The notes below the pieces were generated by a model. The model saw only the letters and a program-made list of their open reading frames with translations, was not told the DNA's origin and ran no database searches. This document shows positions 1-8,692 of a DNA stretch of 32,401 nucleotides, in pieces. The DNA is taken from IMG/VR virus record IMGVR_UViG_3300011445_000054, positions 1 through 32,401 of that record. One strand, given 5' to 3'. Both the position numbers and the translations under genes were made by a program. Positions within the stretch are counted from its first letter, which is position 1. Each line of letters begins with the position of its first letter. The stretch is from a virus.

Positions 1-28
1 GCGTCCCCAATTCACAAGGGGAACCCAT

Positions 29-442
29 ATGAATTTATCGCCATACCTAGCTAACAAGCTGGCCCGTTGGATGGCAGGACAGGCCATGCCTACGGCTCCA
101 ACGTCGCTGTTTGTGGGGCTTTGGAATGGTGACCCGTTGGCCGGGGGTACGGAGGTTGGCGCTACGATTACGGGGGCGGCGGCTCGAATAGCGGTAGCTA
201 TCGTAATTCCGGCGAATGATGGGATTGATAATCTAGTTGAACAATCCGCTGAAACTTCATTTGGTCTTTCAGTTTCAGTTACGCCCGTTAACGTGACCTA
301 TACAACGTTACATGACGCGGTTACGGCGGGGAATATCTTGGCGGTTCGGGAGTTGGATACGCCAAAGACGATTGCACAAAACGATACGGTTAAATTCCCC
401 TTGGGGGATTTGTCGTTTAGTTTCGAAAAACATACGCCGTAA
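29..442 (+). CDS. Small virion/tail-fibre-associated protein
   Basis: A 137-residue protein of a widespread phage type whose N-terminus reads LANKLARWMAG followed by a LFVGLWNGDP...GGTEV segment. This resembles small structural proteins often encoded beside tail-fibre genes, where the beta-rich domain starts with a 'LYVALFTADP..GGTEV'-like motif. I recognise the motif, not a defined function. The start is supported by AAGGGG about 8 bases upstream of the ATG. There is no signal peptide or membrane segment. The gene lies just upstream of a BppU-like protein and the big tail fibre, so a role in the virion or in fibre attachment is the natural inference. The window opens only 28 bases before it, so its operon context to the left is unknown. 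Confidence 0.75.
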   Translation: MNLSPYLANKLARWMAGQAMPTAPTSLFVGLWNGDPLAGGTEVGATITGAAARIAVAIVIPANDGIDNLVEQSAETSFGLSVSVTPVNVTYTTLHDAVTAGNILAVRELDTPKTIAQNDTVKFPLGDLSFSFEKHTP

Positions 443-451
443 GAGGGTATC

Positions 452-790
452 ATGCCAGTATACCGGGGAACGGTTTACGAACGTATCTTTAGAGTTCAAG
501 ATAGTGACGGGGTGCCGATTGATATAACCGGCTGGACCTTTCGGGCGGATGTTCGGGAGACAGTTGAAGGGGTAGCTATCTTGGACGAATTGACAACGGC
601 TCTTGGTAACTTTGAAGTTATTGAAGCTACGGCGGGGCGGTTCAAGTTTACGCTTAAAACGTCGAATACGACGGCGTTAGTTGCGGGTAAGAAATACCTG
701 TTTGATTTTCTGCGGACAGACGGGGGTGACCCGGTTTATGTTATTGGGGGCAACTTCAAAGCTGCAAACCCGATAACCCGCAATGACTGA
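452..790 (+). CDS. BppU-like small baseplate/fibre-associated protein
   Basis: A 112-residue protein beginning [20 protein letters not shown] and continuing with [14 protein letters not shown]. The pattern 'G...e..f.v.D.dG.piDltGwt....vR' is typical of small phage beta-sandwich proteins and of the N-terminal domain of baseplate upper proteins (BppU type), which anchor fibres to the tail. An AGAGGG Shine-Dalgarno sequence lies just upstream. Its last eight bases overlap the start of the collagen-like tail fibre (ATGACTGA), which indicates translational coupling and a shared job. The family assignment rests on motif resemblance only, so the precise role (adaptor versus accessory fibre) is inference. 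Confidence 0.7.
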   Translation: MPVYRGTVYERIFRVQDSDGVPIDITGWTFRADVRETVEGVAILDELTTALGNFEVIEATAGRFKFTLKTSNTTALVAGKKYLFDFLRTDGGDPVYVIGGNFKAANPITRND

Positions 791-3700
791 TTTTGTAATC
801 AATTCCGAACCGGATGATTTCGTAATAACGCCTACGGCGGATGAACTTATTGTAGTTCAACAATCGGACCCGGTAACTACGCCGGAGACAGCGTTAGATA
901 TTGCAGAACAAGACGACATAGTATTAGACGATAGTGACGAAGAAATTACGATAACGCAAGAAACGGATATTATAACCGTAGTTCCTGAAGATATTTCAAT
1001 AGTTCCGTCAGACGGCCCAATTACCGTTGTAACTGAGATTGGGCTACCCGGCCCGGCTGGACAGCCCGGCGCGGATGGACCCCCGGGGCCTCCCGGCCCG
1101 GAAGGGGCTGACGGTGCCCCCGGGGTTGCTGGCCCCACCGGCCCCCCGGGGGCTATTGGTCCGGAGGGGCCTACAGGCGCTAGCGGGCCTCCGGGAGCGG
1201 ATGGGGCGGACGGGGCGGTAGGTCCGGAGGGTCCGGAAGGCCCGGCGGGTCCACAAGGCCCCCAAGGCGAACAAGGCCCCATTGGTCCGGGCGGGGGTGA
1301 CCAAGGCCCCCCGGGTCCAGAAGGCCCCATGGGTCCAGCGGGGGCAACGGGTCCAGCGGGTCCGCAAGGTGACCCGGGGCCGATAGGTCCAACGGGCGCG
1401 GATGGGGCTACGGGGCCTCCGGGGGCGGACGGTACAGACGGCGTTGACGGGGCAACCGGCCCGGCGGGTCCGAAAGGCGATACCGGCGCTACGGGCGCTA
1501 CCGGCTCGCAAGGTCCCCAAGGAAATCCCGGCGCAACTGGAGCGCAAGGCCCCCAAGGTAACCCGGGTACTCCCGGGGCAACCGGCGCTCAAGGTATTCA
1601 AGGCGTTCAAGGTCCGATAGGTCCAACGGGTCCGGCGGGGGCAGACGGTTCAGACGCTTTTGTACCGGACTTAGTTGCGTCCCGGCTGTTGGGTCGGGGT
1701 TCGGCTTCAGGTACGGGTCAACCCGAACCTATTACGGTTGGAGTTTCATTAGGAATTTCGGGTACGGCGCTACGACGTTCGGCGTTAACGGGAGACGTTA
1801 CAGCCCCGGTTGATAGCAACGCTACGACGATTGCCAACAATGCCGTTAGTAACGTTAAGGCGGCGGACGTTCCTACGCAAACGATTAAGGGTAGGGCTAC
1901 GGCGGCTACGGGTGACCCTGAAGATTTAACTCCAACACAAGTTAGGGCTATTATCAATGTTGCAGACGGAGCCAATAACTACGTTCATCCTAATCATAGT
2001 GGTGATATTACTTCTGTTAGTGATGGGAATACGACAATCGCAGCGAACGCGGTAAGCAATACCAAACTTGCTGATATGGCGGCGGATACGCTCAAAGGGC
2101 GATTAACTTCTATAGGTGACCCGCAAGATTTGACCGCTACTCAAGTCCGAACCCTTTTGAATATTGTTAATTATGTTCACCCTAACCATTCGGGCGATGT
2201 TGTTTCTGTAGCGGATGGGAATACGACTATAGCGGCGGATGTAGTTTCAAATACTAAGTTAGCTAACGTTCCTACTCAAACGATCAAAGGACGAACAACT
2301 ACAGGAACGGGTGACCCGGAGGATTTGACCGCTACACAAGTTAGAACCTTATTGAATGTAGCGGACGGGGCTAACGCTTATGTTCACCCTAATCATTCGG
2401 GAGACGTTACTAGTGCAGGGGAAGGCGCTACGACGATTGTAGCTAACGCTGTTACGAACGCCAAAGCGGCGGACATGCCAGCGGATACTATGAAAGGCCG
2501 GGCGCTAGGGGCCGGGGCGGGTGACCCCACAGACTTAACCGTAGCGCAAGTCCGGGCGCTATTGGCTATCGTAGACGGTAGTTCATACGTACACCCTAAC
2601 CATTTTGGGGACGTTACTTCCGTTGGAGACGGAGCGCAAACTATCGCGCTTAATGCCGTATCTAATACCAAGTTGGCGGATATGGCGGCGGATACGATAA
2701 AGGGGCGGCTAACTTCGCTAGGTGACCCCCAAGACTTAACCCCGGCTCAAGTAAGGGGGTTATTGAACGTAGCGGACGGAGCCAATAATTATATTCATCC
2801 GAACCATTTCGGGGACGTAACGTCTACCGGGGACGGTGCAACGGTTATTGGAACTGATAAGGTTACTAATACACATTTGGCCAACATGGCCACGCAAACA
2901 ATCAAGGGGCGAACTTCAGCGGGAACGAATGACCCGGAGGACTTGACGGCTTCCCAAGTCAGGATGGTTATTGCTAAAGGTCTTTCAACTAATAGTAACC
3001 TTGTCACCAATGGCGGCTTTGAAGATGGGTTAACGGGCTGGACGGCGACAAGTGTTGTTTTAATGAATGATGCTAACGGAATTTCGGGCGAATACTACGC
3101 TCAAATCCCTATTAATACGAATGTGCTTTACAATGAATTCATTCCAGTTATTGAAGGCGAAGTATTGAACATATCGGTATTAGCTAAAGGTGACGTAGCT
3201 TCAGCGAACCATTTACGTATTTCGATGTTTCCTTATGATATTGGGCATATAACTGTCCCCGGTACAGCCAACATGGATAATGCGTTCACAACCGCATGGA
3301 CGAAGATTGAGCGTACATGGACTGTTCCGGCGGGTGGACGGGTTGCCCGTATTCGTGTTCAACATTTGGCGGGTTCGTTAGCGTCTGTTATTAACGTTGA
3401 CGAAATTAGTATAACCCGTACAACTTACGTCCATCCTAATCACTCCGGGGACGTTGTATCTGTGGGGGACGGAGCGCAAACAATACAGGCTAACGTAGTT
3501 ACAAACGCTAAGTTAGCGCAAATGCCTACGCTACGAATTAAAGGCAATGCGACGGCTGGAACGGCGGACCCCGTAGATTTAACGGCTACACAAGTCCGAA
3601 CTATTTTGAACGTAGCGGACGGAGCTAACAATTACGTACACCCCAATCATACGGGCGATGTAACTAGTACGGGGGACGGGGCTACGGCTATCGGAGTTGA

Positions 3701-4181
3701 TAAGGTTACGAATGTTCATCTTGCGAATATGGTAACGGCGCGGTTCAAAGGACGGGCGACGGCGGGGACAGGTGATCCGGAGGATATGACGGTAGCGCAA
3801 GCTAAGACGTTGCTAGCGTATACGGCGGCGGACTTTGCGGATATTGCTTCCGGAACATATGTACCTATTCTAACTGATATTGCTAATGTTACTTCGTCTA
3901 CGGCTAGTTCTTTCTTTTGGTTACGTATTGGCAGTTATGTGATGGTAACAGGACGAATACAGGCTCAACCTACGTTAGTAAATACGACAACTGAAATTCA
4001 AATTGAATTGCCTATTGCTAGTGCGTTGACGGCTGCTAACCAAATGGCCGGTTTGGCGAACGCGGACGGGGGACGTATTGAAGCGAACGCTACAACTGAT
4101 AAGGCGTCTTGGAAGTGGACCCAAAACGTAGGCATATCTAACACGATTTATGCATTACATTTTGCCTATCGGCTCTTGTGA
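783..4181 (+). CDS. Large modular collagen-like tail fibre protein
   Basis: An 1132-residue fibre built from clear modules. Residues 1-86 are an acidic, Ile/Val-rich attachment region. Residues 87 to about 288 are nearly uninterrupted Gly-X-Y triplets (collagen-like triple-helix stalk, one break at GPGGGDQ). Next comes a chain of eight related repeats of about 65-70 residues, seven containing Y(V/I)HPNH.GD, each with a TKLA/AKAAD...KGR...GDP.DLT..QVR core. Between repeats six and seven sits an inserted domain starting [15 protein letters not shown], like carbohydrate-binding jelly rolls. The C-terminus ([14 protein letters not shown] onward) matches a common phage fibre tip. The protein should form a trimeric, receptor-binding fibre. 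The chosen ATG overlaps the upstream gene's stop by eight bases. Repeats make this a likely recombination hotspot. Confidence 0.92.
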   Translation: MTDFVINSEPDDFVITPTADELIVVQQSDPVTTPETALDIAEQDDIVLDDSDEEITITQETDIITVVPEDISIVPSDGPITVVTEIGLPGPAGQPGADGPPGPPGPEGADGAPGVAGPTGPPGAIGPEGPTGASGPPGADGADGAVGPEGPEGPAGPQGPQGEQGPIGPGGGDQGPPGPEGPMGPAGATGPAGPQGDPGPIGPTGADGATGPPGADGTDGVDGATGPAGPKGDTGATGATGSQGPQGNPGATGAQGPQGNPGTPGATGAQGIQGVQGPIGPTGPAGADGSDAFVPDLVASRLLGRGSASGTGQPEPITVGVSLGISGTALRRSALTGDVTAPVDSNATTIANNAVSNVKAADVPTQTIKGRATAATGDPEDLTPTQVRAIINVADGANNYVHPNHSGDITSVSDGNTTIAANAVSNTKLADMAADTLKGRLTSIGDPQDLTATQVRTLLNIVNYVHPNHSGDVVSVADGNTTIAADVVSNTKLANVPTQTIKGRTTTGTGDPEDLTATQVRTLLNVADGANAYVHPNHSGDVTSAGEGATTIVANAVTNAKAADMPADTMKGRALGAGAGDPTDLTVAQVRALLAIVDGSSYVHPNHFGDVTSVGDGAQTIALNAVSNTKLADMAADTIKGRLTSLGDPQDLTPAQVRGLLNVADGANNYIHPNHFGDVTSTGDGATVIGTDKVTNTHLANMATQTIKGRTSAGTNDPEDLTASQVRMVIAKGLSTNSNLVTNGGFEDGLTGWTATSVVLMNDANGISGEYYAQIPINTNVLYNEFIPVIEGEVLNISVLAKGDVASANHLRISMFPYDIGHITVPGTANMDNAFTTAWTKIERTWTVPAGGRVARIRVQHLAGSLASVINVDEISITRTTYVHPNHSGDVVSVGDGAQTIQANVVTNAKLAQMPTLRIKGNATAGTADPVDLTATQVRTILNVADGANNYVHPNHTGDVTSTGDGATAIGVDKVTNVHLANMVTARFKGRATAGTGDPEDMTVAQAKTLLAYTAADFADIASGTYVPILTDIANVTSSTASSFFWLRIGSYVMVTGRIQAQPTLVNTTTEIQIELPIASALTAANQMAGLANADGGRIEANATTDKASWKWTQNVGISNTIYALHFAYRLL

Positions 4182-4208
4182 ACTAATTCCTATCCGAACA
4201 ATCGTAGG

Positions 4209-4225
4209 CCTGTCGTATTGACAGG
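4209..4225 (+). other. Small hairpin CCTGTC/GACAGG between tail fibre and next gene
   Basis: A perfect 6-bp inverted repeat with a 5-base loop (GTATT). It is not followed by a T-tract, so it is a poor intrinsic terminator. Its right arm overlaps the TTGACA element of the predicted promoter and the AGGGG that could serve as Shine-Dalgarno for a 16-codon ORF. It may be an operator or a translation-control hairpin; the role is inference. Confidence 0.35.
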
Positions 4226-4247
4226 GGTGTACGTCCATGCCTATATT
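4218..4247 (+). promoter_or_regulatory. Predicted sigma70-type promoter
   Basis: A perfect -35 hexamer TTGACA (4218-4223) and a -10-like TATATT (4242-4247) are separated by 18 bases, in the only sizeable gap (109 bases) between plus-strand genes here. It would drive the following 215-residue gene, whose ATG lies 43 bases downstream of the -10. Seen directly as sequence; activity is inferred. Confidence 0.45.
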
Positions 4248-4287
4248 CAACGTACCGGGCAATCATGCTCCGGATATGGAGAACTGA
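4237..4287 (+). CDS. Possible 16-residue leader peptide
   Basis: An ORF encoding MPIFNVPGNHAPDMEN that starts nine bases after AGGGG (4223-4227) and stops three bases before the ATG of the following gene. Spacing suggests either a leader peptide used for translational coupling or chance. It overlaps the predicted -10 hexamer, so if that promoter is used the leader would lack its Shine-Dalgarno; both are unlikely to work from the same transcript. No homology is claimed. Confidence 0.25.
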   Translation: MPIFNVPGNHAPDMEN

Positions 4288-4290
4288 AAC

Positions 4291-4938
4291 ATGGCACGAA
4301 GTCCCCGCAAGGGTGCAACAACTACCCCGGCTCCGGCAACGGCTCCGGTCAATCTTCTGGCGGAAGCTGTCAAGGCGTTGAACGCAAATACGCCGTTCAT
4401 GGCAACGGAAGCTGATATGGCGGCGCTCTTGAAGGATACCCGGGGGCCGTTGGTTGAATACAACGCGGCAATCAAGGACGGCGATAAAATCGCCTTCCGC
4501 GCAACTCCCCTTGGTTCGTCCGTCTATACGGCTACGCAACCGGCGGTCAATCCAACCCCGGCGGGTTGGGGTCCTCCGGCGGGCGCTCCGGCTCCGGCTC
4601 CGAACCCGGCTCCGAACCCGGCTCCGGCAACGGACGGAGCGAAACGGGGAACGTATAAGTTTGCGTCGAATATCCTTCCCCCGGCGGCGGCGCGGGGCGG
4701 GCGTGGTTCAACCGTCTACGGGTTCGAAACCATGGACGTAAATCAATCGTTCTTCATTCCGGCGACGGCGGACAACCCGAACCCCGCAAAACGGATTGCG
4801 TCTACCGTATCGTCTGCAACGAAACGGCTGGACCCGAAACGGTTCATTGTTCGGAGTGTCACCGCTAACGCGGATATGGCGGGGCAATGGGGCGTTGCTG
4901 AAGGCCAGAAAGGCGCGGGTATCTGGCGAACGGAATAG
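4291..4938 (+). CDS. Phage protein of unknown function with Pro/Ala-rich linker
   Basis: A 215-residue protein with three parts: a basic, Ala/Thr/Pro-rich start and helical region (1-65), a low-complexity linker of repeated PAPNPAPNPAP units (about 90-115), and a C-terminal domain with YGFETMDVNQSFFIP, KRFIVRSVTA and terminal GIWRTE. The C-terminal pattern (F..M.VgqSFFvP ... kF.vR ... vWR) recalls a family of small phage proteins of unknown function (DUF7303-like) usually found as a stand-alone domain. GGAG lies upstream of the ATG. It is bracketed by its own predicted promoter and a strong terminator between the fibre and terminase genes, so it behaves like a separate, moron-like transcription unit. 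A DNA-binding or regulatory role is possible but unproven. Confidence 0.75.
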   Translation: MARSPRKGATTTPAPATAPVNLLAEAVKALNANTPFMATEADMAALLKDTRGPLVEYNAAIKDGDKIAFRATPLGSSVYTATQPAVNPTPAGWGPPAGAPAPAPNPAPNPAPATDGAKRGTYKFASNILPPAAARGGRGSTVYGFETMDVNQSFFIPATADNPNPAKRIASTVSSATKRLDPKRFIVRSVTANADMAGQWGVAEGQKGAGIWRTE

Positions 4939-4967
4939 CCACATTGCCCTAGCGGCTCGAATGTGTT

Positions 4968-5004
4968 AACCCCTGTCGTTGGAAACTCCAACGGCGGGGG
5001 TTTT
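4968..5004 (+). terminator. Rho-independent terminator
   Basis: A 16-bp stem beginning AACCCC and closing at GTTGGA (4968-4983) pairs with TCCAAC...GGGGTT (4987-5002), with two G-U wobbles, a three-base loop and a TTTT tail. It lies 30 bases after the preceding stop codon. It should end transcription coming from the 4218-4247 promoter and from the tail-fibre genes. Its right arm also carries the GGCGGGGG that would be the Shine-Dalgarno of the next small ORF. Confidence 0.85.
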
Positions 5005-5005
5005 A

Positions 5006-5233
5006 ATGCGTTGGCTATATGTATCGCTAATGCTTACGGCTGTCGTAGCTGAAGGTTGCGCGGTAGCCCCGGTAACAGTTTCGCCGTTGACATTCGGCTA
5101 CCCGGGGGGTGTAGGTGGACCCATTGGAGCCTATCCGGGAGGCTATCCGGTTCCGGCTCCCCCTCCTGTCCCCCCGCCTCCGGGTATGCAATCTCACATT
5201 CGGCTACCCTCTTGCGGTCAATGTCATAGGTGA
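5006..5233 (+). CDS. Small exported protein with C-terminal CxxCH motif
   Basis: A 75-residue ORF. Its N-terminus MRWLYVSLMLTAVVAEGC looks like a signal peptide (one Arg, a hydrophobic core, then Ala-Glu-Gly-Cys). The Glu makes it an atypical lipobox, so lipidation is uncertain. The middle is Gly/Pro/Tyr-rich (PVPAPPPVPPPP). The last residues are SCGQCHR, which contains CxxCH, the covalent haem-attachment motif of c-type cytochromes. A start at this ATG (not the upstream one at 4979, inside the terminator) is supported by GGGGG just ahead. Its stop lies inside the AGGTGA that serves as Shine-Dalgarno for the terminase small subunit. Its size and proline richness also allow an outer-spanin-like lipoprotein. 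No homologue is recognised, and coding status itself is moderate. Confidence 0.45.
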   Translation: MRWLYVSLMLTAVVAEGCAVAPVTVSPLTFGYPGGVGGPIGAYPGGYPVPAPPPVPPPPGMQSHIRLPSCGQCHR

Positions 5234-5241
5234 ATTTTGAA

Positions 5242-5724
5242 ATGGCATGGTTAACGCAAGTTGAAACGAAGAATGAAAAGGAACTTAAACGCAAGTTTGC
5301 TGAAGAACTCTTGCGTAATCCGAATGACCCCTACGGCGCGGCCTATCGTCTGTTCGGAACGGATACTATTCGGGCGCTACAAGTTTCGCAAGCTTGGGTT
5401 ATTGACCCCTACGTATTAGAGGTTCAGGCCGAACTACTAAAGGAATTTGGGGAAGATGAATACCTTCCGTCAAAGGCGATACTGGCCCGTCGTGTTTTTG
5501 ACTTGGCGGACAGGCCTAATACGGACGTTAAGGACAGGTTGGCGGCTTATAAGCTTTACGCCGAAATCCGTTCGTTCATTGCAAAACCGGAAACGAATAT
5601 CCAGAATATCCAGAACAACACTAACTTACGGGTCATGGTGGTTAAGGATTTCGGGAACGACGGAGAATGGGAGACGAAGGCAAGGAAGCATCAAACGAAG
5701 CTAATAGAACACTCAAGGGATTGA
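5242..5724 (+). CDS. terS: Terminase small subunit
   Basis: A 160-residue protein directly before the large terminase. It is helical, with a segment NPYGAAYRLFG (preceded by RNPND) and an ARRVFDLADRP...DRLAAYKLYAEI region; the layout resembles small terminases, with an N-terminal DNA-binding helical domain and a central oligomerisation domain. Its expected role is to recognise phage DNA and regulate the TerL motor at the start of packaging. The ATG at 5242 is preferred over the GTG at 5230 because AGGTGA sits eight bases before it, whereas the GTG has no properly spaced ribosome site. The assignment relies mainly on position, size and helical character. Confidence 0.8.
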   Translation: MAWLTQVETKNEKELKRKFAEELLRNPNDPYGAAYRLFGTDTIRALQVSQAWVIDPYVLEVQAELLKEFGEDEYLPSKAILARRVFDLADRPNTDVKDRLAAYKLYAEIRSFIAKPETNIQNIQNNTNLRVMVVKDFGNDGEWETKARKHQTKLIEHSRD

Positions 5725-5731
5725 ATAACGT

Positions 5732-7240
5732 ATGCACGGGACTAACGCCAAGTTGAAGCCGGGGCCGGTTCCTGTTTGGGTTCCGATACCTAATTCCAGT
5801 CAAGAGTTAGCTATTGATAGCCGTGCCCATATTACGTTGTATACGGGCGCTAGAGGCCCCGGGAAAACTGATACCCAACTCATGAAGTTTCGAAAGCGGG
5901 TAGGTATGGGCTATGGCCCGTTCTGGCGCGGGGTTATCTTTGACCGGGAATACAAGAACCTTGACGATTTGGTGAATAAGTCCCGTCGTTGGTTCAACGC
6001 ATTTGGGGACGGCGCTAGGTTCCTGTCGTCGGCGCAAGACTACAAATGGACTTGGCCAACGGGCGAAGAACTTTTGTTTAGGGCTATTAAGAAACTTGAC
6101 GATTACTGGAATTATCACGGGCAAGAATTCCCCTTCATAGGTTGGAATGAAGTATGTAAGTATCCTACCCTTGAACTGTTTGACCGAATGATGACTTGCA
6201 ACCGTTCGTCATTCGTACCTGAAAAGGATAACCCAAACCTACCGCCTATCCCTCTTGAAATCTTCGCTACAACTAATCCCTACGGGGCTGGACATTCCGT
6301 AGTAAAGCGGCGGTTCATAGACCCGGCTCCGTATGGGCAAGTCATTAAACGAACCATTGACGTATTCAATCCCCGCACACAAAAGCGGGAGCCTGTCACC
6401 AAAACGCAAGTTACTATCTTCGGTTCGTATAAAGAGAACATATACCTTTCCCCTGAATACATTGCCGAACTAGAAAGTATTATGGACGAAAACCTTCGTA
6501 AAGCTTGGTTGTGGGGGGATTGGGATATAGTCGCGGGCGGCGCTCTATCGGACCTATGGCGGAAGAATGTTCACGTAATCCCGCGAAGTAAGATACCGGC
6601 GGGCTGGAGTATAGACCGGGGATTAGATTGGGGTTCAACGCAACCATTCGCTGTCCTATGGTTTGCTGAAGCTAATGGCGAAGAAATGACCCTAAGTGAT
6701 GGGTCTATATTCGCCCCGGCTCCCGGCTCAATTATCGTATTTCATGAATGGTATGGGTCCAAGGATATCGGGACGAACTTAGGATTAAGGTTATCGGCGG
6801 CGGATATAGCGGACGGAATTATAGACCGGGAATTAACGTTACTCAAAGACGAATGGATTGTAACCCGTCCATGGCCCGGCCCGGCGGACAACTCTATTCG
6901 AGACGTTCGGGAGGCTGACGTTGATACGCTCGAAAAGAAAATGGGGGATAAGGGCGTACACTGGCAACAATCAGACAAGTCCCCCGGCTCCCGTAAGATA
7001 GGCTTACAATTGATCCGGGAACGGCTGGAGGCTGGAATAAGGCGGGAGGGGGCGGGGCTTTATTTCATGTCGAATTGTATAGCGTCTATTTCAACGTTGC
7101 CAGCGTTGCCCCGTGACGAAGATAAAATAGACGACGTAGACACTGAAAGCGAAGATCATTGTTACGACGTAGTAAGGTATCGGGTATTAAAGGGAAGCAA
7201 TCGCGCGGCTCGAAACCTAAAGCTGGTCTTTCCAACGTAA
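5732..7240 (+). CDS. terL: Terminase large subunit (packaging ATPase/nuclease)
   Basis: A 502-residue two-domain packaging motor. The ATPase domain has a Q-like start (PNSSQELAI), Walker A GARGPGKT at residues 39-46, a Walker B-like FPFIGWNEV and a coupling motif FATTNP. The C-terminal RNase-H-like nuclease supplies acidic residues in DRGLDWGS (about 290), PADNSIRD (about 385) and DHCYDVVRY (about 478). It translocates DNA into the prohead and cuts the concatemer. The Walker B strand ends in NEV instead of the more usual DE, which is seen in several phage terminases. It follows terS by seven bases and precedes the portal gene. Length and motif order are normal, so it appears intact. Confidence 0.96.
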   Translation: MHGTNAKLKPGPVPVWVPIPNSSQELAIDSRAHITLYTGARGPGKTDTQLMKFRKRVGMGYGPFWRGVIFDREYKNLDDLVNKSRRWFNAFGDGARFLSSAQDYKWTWPTGEELLFRAIKKLDDYWNYHGQEFPFIGWNEVCKYPTLELFDRMMTCNRSSFVPEKDNPNLPPIPLEIFATTNPYGAGHSVVKRRFIDPAPYGQVIKRTIDVFNPRTQKREPVTKTQVTIFGSYKENIYLSPEYIAELESIMDENLRKAWLWGDWDIVAGGALSDLWRKNVHVIPRSKIPAGWSIDRGLDWGSTQPFAVLWFAEANGEEMTLSDGSIFAPAPGSIIVFHEWYGSKDIGTNLGLRLSAADIADGIIDRELTLLKDEWIVTRPWPGPADNSIRDVREADVDTLEKKMGDKGVHWQQSDKSPGSRKIGLQLIRERLEAGIRREGAGLYFMSNCIASISTLPALPRDEDKIDDVDTESEDHCYDVVRYRVLKGSNRAARNLKLVFPT

Positions 7241-7252
7241 GGGTTAAACCAA

Positions 7253-8692
7253 ATGCCCGTGAATACAGAACACGACGATTTGCGCGAAGTCAAGAAACAA
7301 TGGGACGTAATCCGGGATTGCGTAGCGGGGGAAATAACTGTAAAGAAACGGCGGAATAAGTATTTGCCGATACCGAACCCGTTGGACGTGACGGAGGAAA
7401 ACAAACTCCGATACGAAGCTTATATTATGCGGGCTGTCTTTTACAACGTTGTTAAGCGAACCCTTGGCGGACTAGTTGGCCAAATCTATTCACGGGAACC
7501 AATCATCGAAGTCCCCCCGGAACTGGAGCCATTAAAGGACGATGCGACGGGGCTAGGCGTCAACCTTACCCAACTATCTAAATTCGGGGCGGGCTATACT
7601 GTGGGGTACGGGCGCTCCGGGCTGTTCGTAGATTTCCCGGAGACAGGGGGAACGGTTACCCGGGCTGAACTTCAGAACGGAGATATGAAGGCGGGGTTTA
7701 CGATCTTTGACCCAAAGGATATTATCAACTGGCGAACGTCTCCAAAGGGCGGACGTAGTATTCTATCCATGGTCGTAATCAAAGAAAATAAAGTTATTTC
7801 GGATGACGGTTTCGTACAAACTAAAAGGCCTGAATACAGGGTCTTAAGGTTGACGAACGGCGTATACACGGCGGAACGTTGGAGGGAGGCGGGGCGCTAT
7901 CAAGAAATAACCCCCACACAAGCGAACGGGCAACCATTCAATGAAATTCCGTTTACGTTCATTGGACCCGAAAACAATGATCCGGATGTTGACGAACCTC
8001 CGTTGTATGATTTGGCGGCGCTTAATATTGCTCATTATCGCAATTCGGCTGATTATGAAGAAAGTTGTTATATTACTGGACAGCCTACGGCGTGGTTCAG
8101 CGGATTGACCCAACAATGGGTAGATGAAATATTCAAGGGTAAGGTTCAAATGGGGGCTAGGGCGGCTATCCCGTTGCCTATGGGGGCGCTAGCCGGAATG
8201 ATCCAGCCCAACCCGAACACGTTGCCATTTGAGGCCATGAAGCACAAGGAACGGCAAATGGTGGCCTTGGGTGCCAAGCTGGTAGAACCGCAAGCCGTAC
8301 AGCGAACGGCGACGGAGGCTAGCATAGACCAAAGCTATGAAACGTCTACGTTGTCGGCGTCGGCGGATAACGTATCGGACGCCTTTACCCAAGGGCTACG
8401 TTGGGCGGCGCAATTCGAAGGCGTATCCCCTGAAGCTATGAACGCTATCAAATTCGAATTGAATACCGAATTTGATTTGATTAAGCTATCGTCCAACGAA
8501 CGTTCGGCGCTTATTCAGGAATGGCAAGCGCAAGCCCTTAGCTTTGGCGAAATGCGGGCGAACCTCCGGCGGGCTGGAATTGCTACTATGCCTGACGACG
8601 AAGCTTTGAAAGTTATTCGGGACGAACAAGAAAAGTTGGGGCTAGGGGACGTAACCTTAGACGAACCCGGTAGCGAACCTCCGGCGGCGTAA
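7253..8692 (+). CDS. Portal protein (DUF4055-like)
   Basis: A 479-residue protein in the portal position immediately after terL. The signature near residues 55-95 (AVFYNVVKRTLGGLVGQIYS, then REPIIEVPPEL) matches the DUF4055 class of phage portals, followed by GVNLTQLSKFGAGYTVGYGR and LFVDFPET. Portals form a dodecameric ring at one capsid vertex, the channel for DNA entry and exit and the docking site for terminase and the neck. AAGGG lies nine bases before the ATG. Its TAA is immediately followed by the ATG of the head morphogenesis gene, so the two are translationally coupled. The full expected length is present. Confidence 0.9.
   Translation: MPVNTEHDDLREVKKQWDVIRDCVAGEITVKKRRNKYLPIPNPLDVTEENKLRYEAYIMRAVFYNVVKRTLGGLVGQIYSREPIIEVPPELEPLKDDATGLGVNLTQLSKFGAGYTVGYGRSGLFVDFPETGGTVTRAELQNGDMKAGFTIFDPKDIINWRTSPKGGRSILSMVVIKENKVISDDGFVQTKRPEYRVLRLTNGVYTAERWREAGRYQEITPTQANGQPFNEIPFTFIGPENNDPDVDEPPLYDLAALNIAHYRNSADYEESCYITGQPTAWFSGLTQQWVDEIFKGKVQMGARAAIPLPMGALAGMIQPNPNTLPFEAMKHKERQMVALGAKLVEPQAVQRTATEASIDQSYETSTLSASADNVSDAFTQGLRWAAQFEGVSPEAMNAIKFELNTEFDLIKLSSNERSALIQEWQAQALSFGEMRANLRRAGIATMPDDEALKVIRDEQEKLGLGDVTLDEPGSEPPAA

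Noticed and set aside
857-1610. Long minus-strand and alternate-frame ORFs antisense to the collagen-like region
   Set aside because: They are by-products of GC-rich Gly-X-Y codons; their products are Gly/Pro/Arg low-complexity, without ribosome sites, and fully inside the tail fibre gene.
1950-3720. Regularly spaced DNA repeats that could suggest a CRISPR or repeat array
   Set aside because: The repeats are imperfect, 190-210 bp long, and keep the reading frame; they encode the fibre's protein repeats.
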